NCBI GenBank assembly: GCA_023386955.1
Contig: JAEWIS010000035.1
Location: 1 to 64,000, forward strand
Source of the DNA: Bacillota bacterium
Lineage (GTDB): Bacteria > Bacillota > Bacilli > Paenibacillales > NBRC-103111
Direction of reading: 5' to 3'
Length of the DNA: 64,000 bases
The translations under genes were made by a program, and so were the position numbers. Numbering within the stretch: the first letter of the stretch is position 1; every line of letters begins with the position of its first letter. This document shows positions 26,455-34,963 of this stretch, in pieces. Below the pieces are notes generated by a model, which searched no databases, was not told the origin of the DNA, and saw only the letters and a program-made list of their open reading frames with translations.

Positions 26455-27351
26455 ATGGACGAAAAGGATTGGACAATACTGGATATGTTGGCCCAGGAGC
26501 GCAATATTACCCGGACGGCGGAGCGGATGTTCCTGTCCCAGCCCTCCCTGACCTACCGGCTGCAGCAGCTGGAGCGGGAGCTGGGGGTACCTCTTCTGGT
26601 GTACCGCGGCAGGCGGGGCATCGAGTTTACCGGGCAAGGGGACCGGCTGGTGGAGTACGCCAGGGAGATGCTGAAGCGGTGGGGCGAGATGAAGGAGGAG
26701 CTGGCTCAAGGTCAGGGTGAGGTGCGGGGCACACTTCGATTGGGGGTATCCCGGTCAGTGGCGCTGTACCGGCTGCCGGATGTGCTGCGGCGCTTCTCCC
26801 AGCAGTACCCCTTAGTGGAATTCGATATTTCCACGGCGCTAAGCCAGGATTTGGTCGGTTCCGTCTCCAGCCAGAAGGAGCAGATCGGGATTGTCCGGGG
26901 CAACCCTCAATGGCCTGATACCATGGAGATGCTGGAGCAGGAGCAGGTGTGCATCCTGTCCTGCATGCCCATTGATCCGGAGGAGCTTCCCAACAGGCGG
27001 AGAATCGCCTTTACCACGGACCCGATGCTGAGCCGGATTATCGAGAACTGGTGGAAGCAGCGCTACAGCCAGCCCTCCAATGTGTTTATGCATGTGGACA
27101 ATGCGGAGATTGCCAAGCGTATGGTGCAAAATGATCTGGGCTACGCTATCGTTCCCTCCATTGTGCTGGACGGGGATGACCGGGAGCTGTACCGGCTGCC
27201 ATTGGCCGGAGAGGATAGCGAAGCCATTCTGTGGACCACCTGGATGCTGTACCGGCAGGAGCTGCTGGAGCTTCCGGCGGTAAAGGCATTTGTACATTTT
27301 ATCCAGGCTAACTACCGCCAATCCATTCCCTCTCTCTATGCAAATCCATAG
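26455..27351 (+). CDS. LysR-family transcriptional regulator
   Basis: This 298-residue protein has the N-terminal winged HTH (residues 1-60, NITRTAERMFLSQPSLTYRLQQLE) and a periplasmic-binding-like effector domain (about 88-290, starting GTLRLGVSRSVALYRLP). The ATG is preceded by AAAGGA. It lies 71 bases upstream of an MFS transporter on the same strand, which is its most likely target. The effector is unknown. Confidence 0.9.
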   Translation: MDEKDWTILDMLAQERNITRTAERMFLSQPSLTYRLQQLERELGVPLLVYRGRRGIEFTGQGDRLVEYAREMLKRWGEMKEELAQGQGEVRGTLRLGVSRSVALYRLPDVLRRFSQQYPLVEFDISTALSQDLVGSVSSQKEQIGIVRGNPQWPDTMEMLEQEQVCILSCMPIDPEELPNRRRIAFTTDPMLSRIIENWWKQRYSQPSNVFMHVDNAEIAKRMVQNDLGYAIVPSIVLDGDDRELYRLPLAGEDSEAILWTTWMLYRQELLELPAVKAFVHFIQANYRQSIPSLYANP

Positions 27352-27422
27352 AAAATGACGATTTTTCTCCTGCTGCCTGCGGCGTTACAATGGAGGGACG
27401 AAGACAGAAGGGTTCGCTGCAT

Positions 27423-28592
27423 ATGTTTCTGAATGTGATGGTATTAGGCATTGCGTTTCAACTGATTCTTAATTTATCCAGACCGGCTGTGCCCTTGTAC
27501 GCCGCTTCGCTGGGGGCATCCACGCTGGATATCGGGGTGCTCACCGCCTGCTACGCCTTTCTCCCCATGTTCTTCTCCATCTCCGCAGGCAAAATAGCCG
27601 ACCGCTTCGGCGACCGGCTGCCGGTGCTGTTCGGTATGGTGGGCTGCGGCATCGGCATGGCACTGCCCTGGTTTTTTCCTTCTCTGTGGGCCTTATACGT
27701 GTCCCAGCTGATCACAGGATTTTCCAGCATCTTCATTGCTATCTCTCTCCAAAATGCCCTTGGACACGCCGCCCCCGAAGGCAAACGGGATGATTATTAC
27801 GGCTGGTTCAGCACCGCCAATTCCCTTGGCGCATTCCTGGGGCCGGTAACGGCGGGTTATCTGATCAGCCATATTTCGTATTCTGCTGTGTTCGCTAGCG
27901 CCCTGGCCGTATTCGGGGGTTCTTTTCTATTTGCCTGGAGGCTGCCCGGACAGAAGCGGAACAAGCAGCAGCTGAAGGTGGGACTGACGGATTCCCTGGT
28001 GCTGTTGAAGAATGCCGACCTGCTCCGGGCCTTGATCGGCAACGCCTTGGCCCTTTACTCCCGGGAGATCTTCACCGCATATTTTCCCTTGTACGCAACG
28101 GGGGAGGGCATTTCCGTCTCAACGGTAGGGTGGATTTTGTCCATTCAGGGGCTGTCCATGGTGCTGGTGCGGTTCTTTATGTCCCGGCTGCTGCAGAAAT
28201 TTTCCCATAACGGCATTCTTATCGGGTCCATTCTGGTCTCCGGAGTGGCCTTCCTGCTGGTAGCCTTCACATCCCATCCGGTATGGCTGGGCATCTGGAG
28301 TGTGCTGATGGGGCTGGGGCTGGGCTGCGGGCAGCCGATCTCCATGACGGTGGCATATAACTCCTCCCCGAAATCGAGAACGGGTGAGGTCCTGGGGCTG
28401 CGGCTGTTTATGAACCGGATCTCGCAATTTACGGCGCCGCTTTTTTTTGGACTGGTGGGGGCATCGCTGGGGCTGGTTTCGGTCTTCTATGTAAGCGGGG
28501 CTTTTCTGCTGGGAGGAACGCTCTTGCTCAAGCCGCCGCGAAAAAGCAAAACTACAGACTACGCCAATCCGCAGGAATCGGCGGAACTGTGA
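27423..28592 (+). CDS. Major facilitator superfamily transporter
   Basis: This transporter of about 389 residues has 12 predicted membrane segments. The loop GKIADRFGDRLP between segments 2 and 3 is the MFS motif A. The ATG at 27423 has GAAGGG about 10 bases upstream; the ATG at 27390 lacks a binding site. It is probably cotranscribed with, or controlled by, the LysR gene just upstream. The substrate is unknown; sugar or drug efflux are both compatible. It converges with a 42-residue gene on the other strand. Confidence 0.85.
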   Translation: MFLNVMVLGIAFQLILNLSRPAVPLYAASLGASTLDIGVLTACYAFLPMFFSISAGKIADRFGDRLPVLFGMVGCGIGMALPWFFPSLWALYVSQLITGFSSIFIAISLQNALGHAAPEGKRDDYYGWFSTANSLGAFLGPVTAGYLISHISYSAVFASALAVFGGSFLFAWRLPGQKRNKQQLKVGLTDSLVLLKNADLLRALIGNALALYSREIFTAYFPLYATGEGISVSTVGWILSIQGLSMVLVRFFMSRLLQKFSHNGILIGSILVSGVAFLLVAFTSHPVWLGIWSVLMGLGLGCGQPISMTVAYNSSPKSRTGEVLGLRLFMNRISQFTAPLFFGLVGASLGLVSVFYVSGAFLLGGTLLLKPPRKSKTTDYANPQESAEL

Positions 28593-28605
28593 CCGGACCA
28601 GCCGC

Positions 28606-28734
28606 TTATGGCTCAGGTTTGTTGTAGAACAGCCGTTGTTTGTGGCTCCAGACAAAGGCCACTGCAGCGCCTGAACCAACCACTAGAGCCAGGAACAGCC
28701 AGTGATTCCGCACAAAATCCACCATAACCCCCAT
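28606..28734 (-). CDS. Small single-span membrane protein (42 aa)
   Basis: A minus-strand frame of 42 codons begins MGVMVDFVRNHW and continues with a hydrophobic segment (about residues 13-29, LFLALVVGSGAAVAFVW), followed by a basic end (SHKQRLFYNKPEP). A near-perfect ribosome binding site (AAAGGAGGG, 8 bases before the ATG) supports translation. It should be a one-span inner membrane peptide with a positively charged cytoplasmic tail. It converges on the MFS gene and diverges from the BI-1 gene. No family is recognised. Confidence 0.7.
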   Translation of the reverse strand: MGVMVDFVRNHWLFLALVVGSGAAVAFVWSHKQRLFYNKPEP

Positions 28735-28926
28735 TGCGTTTCCCTCCTTTCCCGATAGTTGGATTGGTTATAGTATGGGTTCCCTGAAACGGACCTATGC
28801 TAAGATGTGGAGTTTGCCCGGTAAGCTTCCTTTAGGGACAGGTAATAAAATGGCAGGCTTTTGTGATACAATGGTAGAAGGACAATTGGCAAGGCTCATA
28901 TTCGAACCGAAAGGTGGATTTTCAAA

Positions 28927-29598
28927 ATGGATGTTCAATCCCGCCCGATTGCGGTGGACATGGAACGGGAAGCGTATAACGATCCGTTCCACAAGCTCAT
29001 GCGTATGTTTACGATTTCGGTCCTCATCTCCTTCATCGGCACGGCTATCGGAACCATGGTTCCCCCTGCGCTGTTCCTGCCGCTGGTGGTGGTGGAGTTC
29101 GTCATGGTGATTTCGGCGTTCTGGATCCGCAGAGGCAAAAAAGCCATCGGCTACCCCTTTGTGTTCGCCTTTACCTTCATAAGCGGCGTAACGCTGTACC
29201 CGACGATTGCCCATTACGCCAATATCGGCGGCAACTCGCTGGTGCTGACCGCCTTCTCCGTAACGGCTGCGGGTTTTGCCGCGCTGTCCTTCTATGCGTA
29301 TTTCTCCAAGCGGGACTTCAGCTTCCTGGGCGGCATGCTGACCATCGGCCTGTTCACTCTGGTAGGATTCAGCTTGGTAGGCCTGTTCACAGGCGGCTTC
29401 GGCGGCGGTTTGGGCCTGGGCATCTCCGTGCTGGGTGTGCTGATTTTCTCCGGCTACATCCTGTATGACATCTCCCGTTACCGGCAGGGCCTCTCCGACG
29501 AAATGATTCCGCTGGCCGTGATGTGCCTGTACCTGGACTTCATCAACCTGTTCCTGTACGTGCTGCGCATTCTGGGCATTCTCAGCTCTGACGACTAA
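28927..29598 (+). CDS. Bax inhibitor-1 / YccA-like membrane protein
   Basis: This 223-residue protein has seven predicted membrane segments in the BI-1/YccA/TMBIM pattern. Segments 1 and 2 surround FIGTAIGTMVPP; the last helices contain SGYILYDISRYRQG and end NLFLYVLRILGIL. Bacterial members (YetJ in B. subtilis) behave as pH-sensitive calcium channels, and YccA modulates FtsH. The conserved acidic residues in YDISR and YLDFINLF fit the calcium-gating pair. AAAGGTGG precedes the ATG. Single-gene unit with its own terminator. Confidence 0.88.
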   Translation: MDVQSRPIAVDMEREAYNDPFHKLMRMFTISVLISFIGTAIGTMVPPALFLPLVVVEFVMVISAFWIRRGKKAIGYPFVFAFTFISGVTLYPTIAHYANIGGNSLVLTAFSVTAAGFAALSFYAYFSKRDFSFLGGMLTIGLFTLVGFSLVGLFTGGFGGGLGLGISVLGVLIFSGYILYDISRYRQGLSDEMIPLAVMCLYLDFINLFLYVLRILGILSSDD

Positions 29599-29638
29599 GG
29601 TTTGGTGGGGAAAATACCTATCTGGTTAAAATGACAGC

Positions 29639-29674
29639 AAGCCCCTTCCGCATTTCCGCGGGAGGGGCTTTTTT
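29639..29674 (+). terminator. Intrinsic terminator after the BI-1 gene
   Basis: AAGCCCCT-CCGC (from 29639) pairs with GCGG-AGGGGCTT (to 29670), loop ATTTCC, followed by a T-run. It lies about 40 bases after the stop. Confidence 0.85.
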
Positions 29675-29715
29675 CGTTGGTTGAGGTAACCGGGCGGCAT
29701 CAGCCGCTCCTATGG

Positions 29716-29907
29716 AATAACGGAAGGTATTTTCCGTTATGCGGCCCAGCATGTCTGCTACGGGGCAATAGCGGAAAGGAATTTCCGCTATTGCTCCTCC
29801 TGGGGCCCATCTGCGGGGGGAACCTGCGCGATAGCGGAAATTTGCTTCCGTTATTGCGGTGCCGGCATGGTGCAGCGGGAGAATAGCGGAAATCCGTTTC
29901 CGCTATC
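29716..29907. repeat. Four palindromes of the AATAGCGGAA type
   Basis: Copies at 29716-29740, 29766-29793, 29830-29856 and 29881-29907 fit AATAGCGGAA-nnnnnn-TTCCGCTATT, each a 10-11 bp hairpin arm with a short loop. Spacing between copies is about 25-37 bases. They fill the gap between the BI-1 terminator and the convergent AraC-type gene. Confidence 0.88.
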
Positions 29908-29982
29908 CTGCGTAGACGCCGAATATGATACGGGAGCTTGCGGAAGCATTTTTCTGCTACAGGCCGGGAGCGGGAGCACCCT

Positions 29983-30855
29983 CTATTCCGTCCGCTGGAA
30001 GGACCGTCGGAAGCGGTGGGGGCTTAGGCCCACATGCTTGCGGAACATCTGGCAAAAGTAGGAGGTGTTCTGGAGGCCGACGGCCTGGCCGATTTCCTCC
30101 ATGCTTTTGTCCCCGGTCCGCAGCAGGAGACAGGCCTGGCGCACCCGGACGGCCGTGAGGTAGTCCGTGATGGTGCTGCCCACTGCTTGGCGGAAAGCAG
30201 CGGAGACGTGGCTGGGCGTCAGATGGACCGCCTGGGCCAGCTGCTCCAGCGAGAAGGGCTCGGCGTAGTTCGCCTCGAGCCATTCCATCACCTGCTCCGC
30301 CACGGCGGAGCCCTGGGGCGGGGGAAGCCGGTGAAGCAGCAGCTCCGGCTCCTCATGACGCTTCAGATGCCCCAGCATATCTGTCAGACAGAGCATCTGC
30401 TCCTCTAAGAGCTCTGCCTGCGCCGCAGACTCCATCCGCTGCCGGTACTCCTCCAGCTTGTCCACTGTCCGCGCAAGCGGCAGGTTCTGGAACACCTGCT
30501 GCTGCAGGGGCTCCTTCCACAGCCGCTGGAGGAATTGGCGCAGGGAGGGGAAGGCTTCCAGGCGCTCCGCCAGCTCTCCCGGCTCGAATACCAGCAGGGT
30601 ACGGATATAAGCACCGCCCGGCTCTGTCCGCATAATCACCCGGTGGAGCTGGAAGGGGCGGAACACCACCAGATTGCCTGCCGTCAGGTCAACTATCTGG
30701 CGGTTTACCACGACCCGGATCGTACCCTCATGTACAAACAGCAGCTCCATGCCTTGATGGGCATGGTAAATCTCGGAGAACTGCCGGGTCCGGTCTACCC
30801 GGAAGGAGCATTGCACCGGATGCTGGTTCAGGTTCAGGTAGTTGAGAATTTTCAT
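29983..30855 (-). CDS. AraC-family regulator with cupin sensor
   Basis: This protein of about 290 residues has an N-terminal cupin-like arabinose-binding domain (including YHAHQGMELLFVHEGT) and a C-terminal double HTH of the AraC/XylS type (last 100 residues, FSLEQLAQAVHLTPSHVSAAFRQ and GLQNTSYFCQMFRKHVG). It is divergent from the GH2 gene at 30968 with about 110 bases between them, the usual layout for a sugar-responsive activator and its target. The ATG at 30855 is chosen for domain fit; the binding site is poor, and an ATG at 30900 is an alternative. Confidence 0.85.
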   Translation of the reverse strand: MKILNYLNLNQHPVQCSFRVDRTRQFSEIYHAHQGMELLFVHEGTIRVVVNRQIVDLTAGNLVVFRPFQLHRVIMRTEPGGAYIRTLLVFEPGELAERLEAFPSLRQFLQRLWKEPLQQQVFQNLPLARTVDKLEEYRQRMESAAQAELLEEQMLCLTDMLGHLKRHEEPELLLHRLPPPQGSAVAEQVMEWLEANYAEPFSLEQLAQAVHLTPSHVSAAFRQAVGSTITDYLTAVRVRQACLLLRTGDKSMEEIGQAVGLQNTSYFCQMFRKHVGLSPHRFRRSFQRTE

Positions 30856-30967
30856 ACGTATATTCGCCGTCCTCACCGTAATGTAACAACATTTTATCAT
30901 AATAGACCCGGACTTTGCAGACTTCCCCTCTGGTAAGATTCATTTATAGATGAAGGAGGAATGTACG

Positions 30968-33526
30968 ATGCAATCCATTACATTGACAGAAGGCTGGGAG
31001 CATTACAGAGGCGGGTTGGGCGGAATTTGGGAGGTCTGGCGGGCGGATAAGCTGCCTAACAGCTTTTTTCATCTGCCGTGGGAGAGGGTGTCCCTGCCCC
31101 ATTGCTTCAATAGCCACGACGGCGTTGATCCGGATGTGAAATATTACCAGGGAGAGGGCTGGTACCGGACCCGGCTCCAGGTCAACAATCCGTATCCCGG
31201 CGGGCGGACGCTGCTTCATTTTGAGGGAGTGGGCCAAAAATCGGCGGTGTTCATTCATACCGAGGAGGTCGCCCGGCATAACGGCGGGTACGATGAATCT
31301 ACGGTAGATATTACGGAGGCGGTGGAGCGCATCCGGCAGCATCCCTTGTATGGAGACAGTGTTCCGCTGGCCGTAGTGGCGGATAATTCCCGGGATCTGC
31401 AGACAGTGCCCTCGGATATCAGCGATTTTAACCTGTATGGGGGCATCTACCGCCATGTGCATCTGGTGTATGTGCCGGCGGTATCCCTGGAACGGGTGCA
31501 TGTGGAGGTGAGGACGGAGGCGAAAAGTGGCGTCGGTGAAAAAGAGGCAGCCCCGGCATCCGCGTTAGCCACCGGAGACGCGGGGACGGCCGCGGCCGGA
31601 GCAAACAACACATCAACGGCACAACCCGGCTTCCGCGCGCAGATCTCCGTCCGGGCCAGGCTGTACAATCCTGAAGGCCTAACCGGCGAAACCCGGCTGA
31701 CTGCGGTTATCCGCGATCCTTCGGGAGCGGAAATCCGGCGCTTTGAGAAGGCGTGCAGCCTGCCGCAAGACGGGATGGAGGAGCTGGCTTCCTTTGGCCT
31801 GGAGGAGCCCGAGCTATGGAGCCCTGACCAGCCGTCCATGTACACATGCGAGGTTACCCTCACCGGAGCATCCGGAGACACGGGGGTGGCAGAGCGTTTT
31901 GGGGTGCGGCATTTTGAATTTGTGGAAAAGGGTCCTTTCCGCTTAAACGGCCAACGGCTTCTTCTGAACGGCACCCAACGCCATGAGGATCATGCCGGAG
32001 TTGGGGCGGCCATGACGGAGGAGATGATCCGCGCCGAGATGCAGCTGGTGAAGGAGATGGGCGCCAACTTCATCCGGCTGGGGCATTACCAGCAATCCCG
32101 GCTGGTGCTGGAGCTGTGCGACGAGCTGGGCCTCCTGGTATGGGAGGAGATTCCCTGGTGCCGCGGCGGACTGGGCAATGAGGCGTACAAGGTGCAATGC
32201 CGGGACATGCTCCGGGCTATGATCGACCAGCATTACAACCATCCGTCCGTCATCATCTGGGGGCTGGGTAACGAGAACGACTGGGAGGGGGACTACGACT
32301 ATTTTGACAAGGAAGCTATCCGCAGTTTTATGAAGGAGCTGCATGAGCTCTCCCATCATCTGGATGACTCCCGGGTGACGGCCATCCGGCGCTGCGAATT
32401 CTGCAAGGATATCGTCGACGTCTATTCCCCCTCCATCTGGGCCGGGTGGTACAGGGGCATCTATACCCAATATGAAACCTATACCCGAAATGAATTCGAG
32501 CAGACCGACCGTTTCTTCCATATGGAATGGGGCGCGGACAATATGGCGGGACGCCATGTGGAAAAGCCGTACACGGGCTTTGCGGAGATTGCCTCAGGGA
32601 CGACTGCGGAGGAGCGGGACGGGGATTTCTTGATGTCCGGCGGTGATCCCCGGGTTTCGGTGCTGGGGGACTGGTCGGAAACCTACTTCTGCGATCTTAT
32701 CGATTGGCATCTGAAGTGCCAGGAAACCATGGGTTGGCTGACGGGTACCGCCCAATGGGTGTTCAAGGATTTCTCCACCCCGGTCCGCCCGGACAATCCG
32801 GTGCCGTATATGAACCAGAAGGGTGTTGTGGAGCGGGATTTGACCAAAAAAGAATCCTTCTATGTGTTCCAGTCCTACTGGAGCAAGGAGCCGATGGTGC
32901 GGATTTACGGGCACTCCTGGAAGGTGCGCTGGGGCAAGGAAGGGGAAAAGAAGCGGGTTCGGGTCTACTCCAACTGCCGCTTTGTGGAACTGTTCGTCAA
33001 CGGTGAAAGCCAAGGGGTGAAGGAGCGGAACAGCCAGGATTTCCCCTGCGCCGGTCTGCGGTGGGATGTGCTGCTGCCGGAGGGAAGCAATGAACTGAAG
33101 GCTGTAGGCTGGGGCGGTACCCTCGGCAAGAACGACAGCGTCAACACCGGAGCGGGGAATGGCACCGCTGTAGGGTTAGAAGCGGCTGTGGAGGATCAGG
33201 TGCAGCTGCATTACCAGACGGCTGTTTGGTCGGCACCGGCCCAGCTCCGGCTGACCGCCCGCCGGGTGGCGGAGGACCGGGTGCTGCTGGAGGCGGAGGC
33301 TTACGACACCAATGGGGTGTATTGCGCCGATGCCGCCTGCTTCGTGCGATTCTCCGGGGCGGGTGACGGCAGGCTGCTGGATAATCTGGGCACCGCCCGG
33401 GGCAGCCGCCTGGTGCAGCTGGCCAACGGTCGGGCTGCCATCTTCGCAGAAGTGAAGCCTGGGGCGGGATTTGTGGCGGCTGTCTCCTCGGCGGGACTCC
33501 CCGCTGCCCATGTTGTGGTGGAATAA
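30968..33526 (+). CDS. Glycoside hydrolase family 2 (beta-galactosidase-like)
   Basis: This cytoplasmic enzyme of about 852 residues has the GH2 order: sugar-binding jelly roll (about 1-180), immunoglobulin-like domain (about 185-310), TIM barrel (about 315-620), then C-terminal beta domains. The acid/base is probably Glu436 (WGLGNENDW) and the nucleophile Glu520 (FHMEWGAD). An Ala/Gly/Thr-rich insert of about 35 residues (near 180-215) interrupts the second domain. It probably removes beta-linked galactose or a related sugar from imported oligosaccharides. The ATG at 30968 follows AAGGAGGA by 7 bases. Regulated presumably by the divergent AraC protein. Confidence 0.9.
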   Translation: MQSITLTEGWEHYRGGLGGIWEVWRADKLPNSFFHLPWERVSLPHCFNSHDGVDPDVKYYQGEGWYRTRLQVNNPYPGGRTLLHFEGVGQKSAVFIHTEEVARHNGGYDESTVDITEAVERIRQHPLYGDSVPLAVVADNSRDLQTVPSDISDFNLYGGIYRHVHLVYVPAVSLERVHVEVRTEAKSGVGEKEAAPASALATGDAGTAAAGANNTSTAQPGFRAQISVRARLYNPEGLTGETRLTAVIRDPSGAEIRRFEKACSLPQDGMEELASFGLEEPELWSPDQPSMYTCEVTLTGASGDTGVAERFGVRHFEFVEKGPFRLNGQRLLLNGTQRHEDHAGVGAAMTEEMIRAEMQLVKEMGANFIRLGHYQQSRLVLELCDELGLLVWEEIPWCRGGLGNEAYKVQCRDMLRAMIDQHYNHPSVIIWGLGNENDWEGDYDYFDKEAIRSFMKELHELSHHLDDSRVTAIRRCEFCKDIVDVYSPSIWAGWYRGIYTQYETYTRNEFEQTDRFFHMEWGADNMAGRHVEKPYTGFAEIASGTTAEERDGDFLMSGGDPRVSVLGDWSETYFCDLIDWHLKCQETMGWLTGTAQWVFKDFSTPVRPDNPVPYMNQKGVVERDLTKKESFYVFQSYWSKEPMVRIYGHSWKVRWGKEGEKKRVRVYSNCRFVELFVNGESQGVKERNSQDFPCAGLRWDVLLPEGSNELKAVGWGGTLGKNDSVNTGAGNGTAVGLEAAVEDQVQLHYQTAVWSAPAQLRLTARRVAEDRVLLEAEAYDTNGVYCADAACFVRFSGAGDGRLLDNLGTARGSRLVQLANGRAAIFAEVKPGAGFVAAVSSAGLPAAHVVVE

Positions 33527-33541
33527 ACAGAAGACAAACGG

Positions 33542-33583
33542 AAAACCGGATGGGGACAAAAAAAGTCCCGCATCCGGTTTTTT
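33542..33583 (+). terminator. Intrinsic terminator after the GH2 gene
   Basis: AAAACCGGATG and GGAC pair with GTCC and CATCCGGTTTT around an A-rich loop; T-run follows. On the opposite strand it could also act for the convergent MerR-type gene. Confidence 0.85.
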
Positions 33584-33687
33584 CATGGCTGTATTCGTTC
33601 GCTTAGCATCAAGCCTGTTCGGATAGAGTGTTGCTGCTTGGGTATATGTTTATCTGGGGGCATTGGGGTGGTGTACAGCTGTAGCCT

Positions 33688-34683
33688 TCAGTCCGTCAAT
33701 TCCTGCACAATCCGCCGGATTTTTTCGGCGCTGCGGGACAGGGTCTCCAGCACCTCCAGCCAATGGTCTCCCGCCTGGAGGTATTCGCTCTCCGGATCCA
33801 GCACCGGCTGGTTCAGCGCCAGCACCGCCCCGGCCTGATTGCCGCTGTCGAAGGCGGCCAGGCTGCTCCGGATGGCGGCGATGCTGTAGTTGTTCTGCCG
33901 CAGCATATAGATAATCCGCAGCCGGGCCATATCGCTGCCTCCATAAATCCGCTGCCGGTTCGTGCCGGACCGGGAGGGGGCGGTCAACCCGTTGCGCTCC
34001 CAGTTTCGCAGAACCTCCGGGGTTACCCCCAACAGCGCAGCCGCCTCCTTGTGGCTGTATCCCTCTCCGGGAACGGCCAGGGTTTCCCCTTCCGCCCAGG
34101 CCTTCAACAGGGCTGCAGTTTCCAGGGCAACGGCATATTCCTTTTCCAGGAGCCGCTTATATTCGTCCGTCAGCCGCCGGGCCTGGGGCAGGTCCCATTT
34201 CCTCAAGGCCTCCACAATCCGGAAGGCCGTTTTCCGCAGGGTGCTGTTGGTATACGGATCCCCCAGGATGATCCGGCAGACACGCAGCTGTGCCAGGTGC
34301 CGCACCGTAAATTGCCGGTAGCCGTTGGCACCGCGTCCGGCCTCCGAAAGCAGTCCGCACCGTTCGTAGAAGCGGATGGTGTTGGGATGCACCCCTGCAA
34401 TTTGGGCCAGCTGGCCGGTGGTGTAGAAGCCGGACTGCCGGGCGGGGCTGTCCCGGTGGTCCGCCGGGGGCGGGATAAAACGGATGATGTCCCCGGCCCC
34501 GCATTGTAGCACCGTGCAAATCCGGGCCAGAACCTGGAGATCGGGGCGTTTGATTTCATTCCTCAGGTATAAATTCAGCTGGCTGCGCTGGATGTCCGCC
34601 TGTTGCGCCAGCCGCGCCGGGTCCATATGCCGCAGGCGAAGGGCCTGCTCCAGCGTAATTTCAACCTCTCCCCATTCCTCCAT
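33688..34683 (-). CDS. Three-HTH regulator: Cro/XRE plus two MerR domains
   Basis: This 331-residue protein has an unusual composition. Residues 1-70 form an XRE/HTH_26-type domain (RLAQQADIQRSQLNLYLRNEI). Residues about 87-155 form a MerR domain (YTTGQLAQIAGVHPNTIRFYER). Residues about 208-275 form a second MerR-like domain (GYSHKEAAALLGVTPEVLRNWER). Single MerR proteins dimerise and twist promoters with long spacers; three HTH units in one chain suggest an extended operator or intramolecular pairing. It is divergent from the ABC-2 exporter at 34964, its likely target. A 166-bp hairpin element lies between them. No cysteine metal site is evident. Confidence 0.85.
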   Translation of the reverse strand: MEEWGEVEITLEQALRLRHMDPARLAQQADIQRSQLNLYLRNEIKRPDLQVLARICTVLQCGAGDIIRFIPPPADHRDSPARQSGFYTTGQLAQIAGVHPNTIRFYERCGLLSEAGRGANGYRQFTVRHLAQLRVCRIILGDPYTNSTLRKTAFRIVEALRKWDLPQARRLTDEYKRLLEKEYAVALETAALLKAWAEGETLAVPGEGYSHKEAAALLGVTPEVLRNWERNGLTAPSRSGTNRQRIYGGSDMARLRIIYMLRQNNYSIAAIRSSLAAFDSGNQAGAVLALNQPVLDPESEYLQAGDHWLEVLETLSRSAEKIRRIVQELTD

Positions 34684-34716
34684 CCTAACCGGCCTCCTGT
34701 GAACAGCTATTTATCC

Positions 34717-34882
34717 TAGGGTCTGTCCTCAAACTCCGAGGGGAACAGATTTTGGCGAATTTTCGTTCCAGGCAAGGCACTTTTGTGAAGGCGTACCGGG
34801 GGTACGTCAAGCGAAAGTAACGACAGCCTGGGACGAAAAGGCGGTAAAAGATGCCCCCAAGCGGGTTTGAAGACAGACCCTA
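34717..34882. mobile_element. 166-bp MITE-like hairpin element
   Basis: The element starts TAGGGTCTGTCCTCAAAC (34717) and ends GGTTTGAAGACAGACCCTA (to 34882), inverted ends matching at about 18 of 20 positions. It is bounded by TA on both sides. Internally TTTTCGTTCCAGGC pairs with GCCTGGGACGAAAA and GCGTACC with GGTACGTC, so the whole element folds as one long hairpin. It encodes no protein and sits in the divergent promoter region of the MerR-type and ABC genes. TA-flanked hairpin MITEs are usually moved by IS630/mariner-type transposases. Confidence 0.75.
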
Positions 34883-34963
34883 ACCCTCCAACTATACACC
34901 ACCCTGGTTTGGGTTTGCTATACTGGGATCCGAATAAGCTGCGATCAAAGTGGAGGTGGGAAT

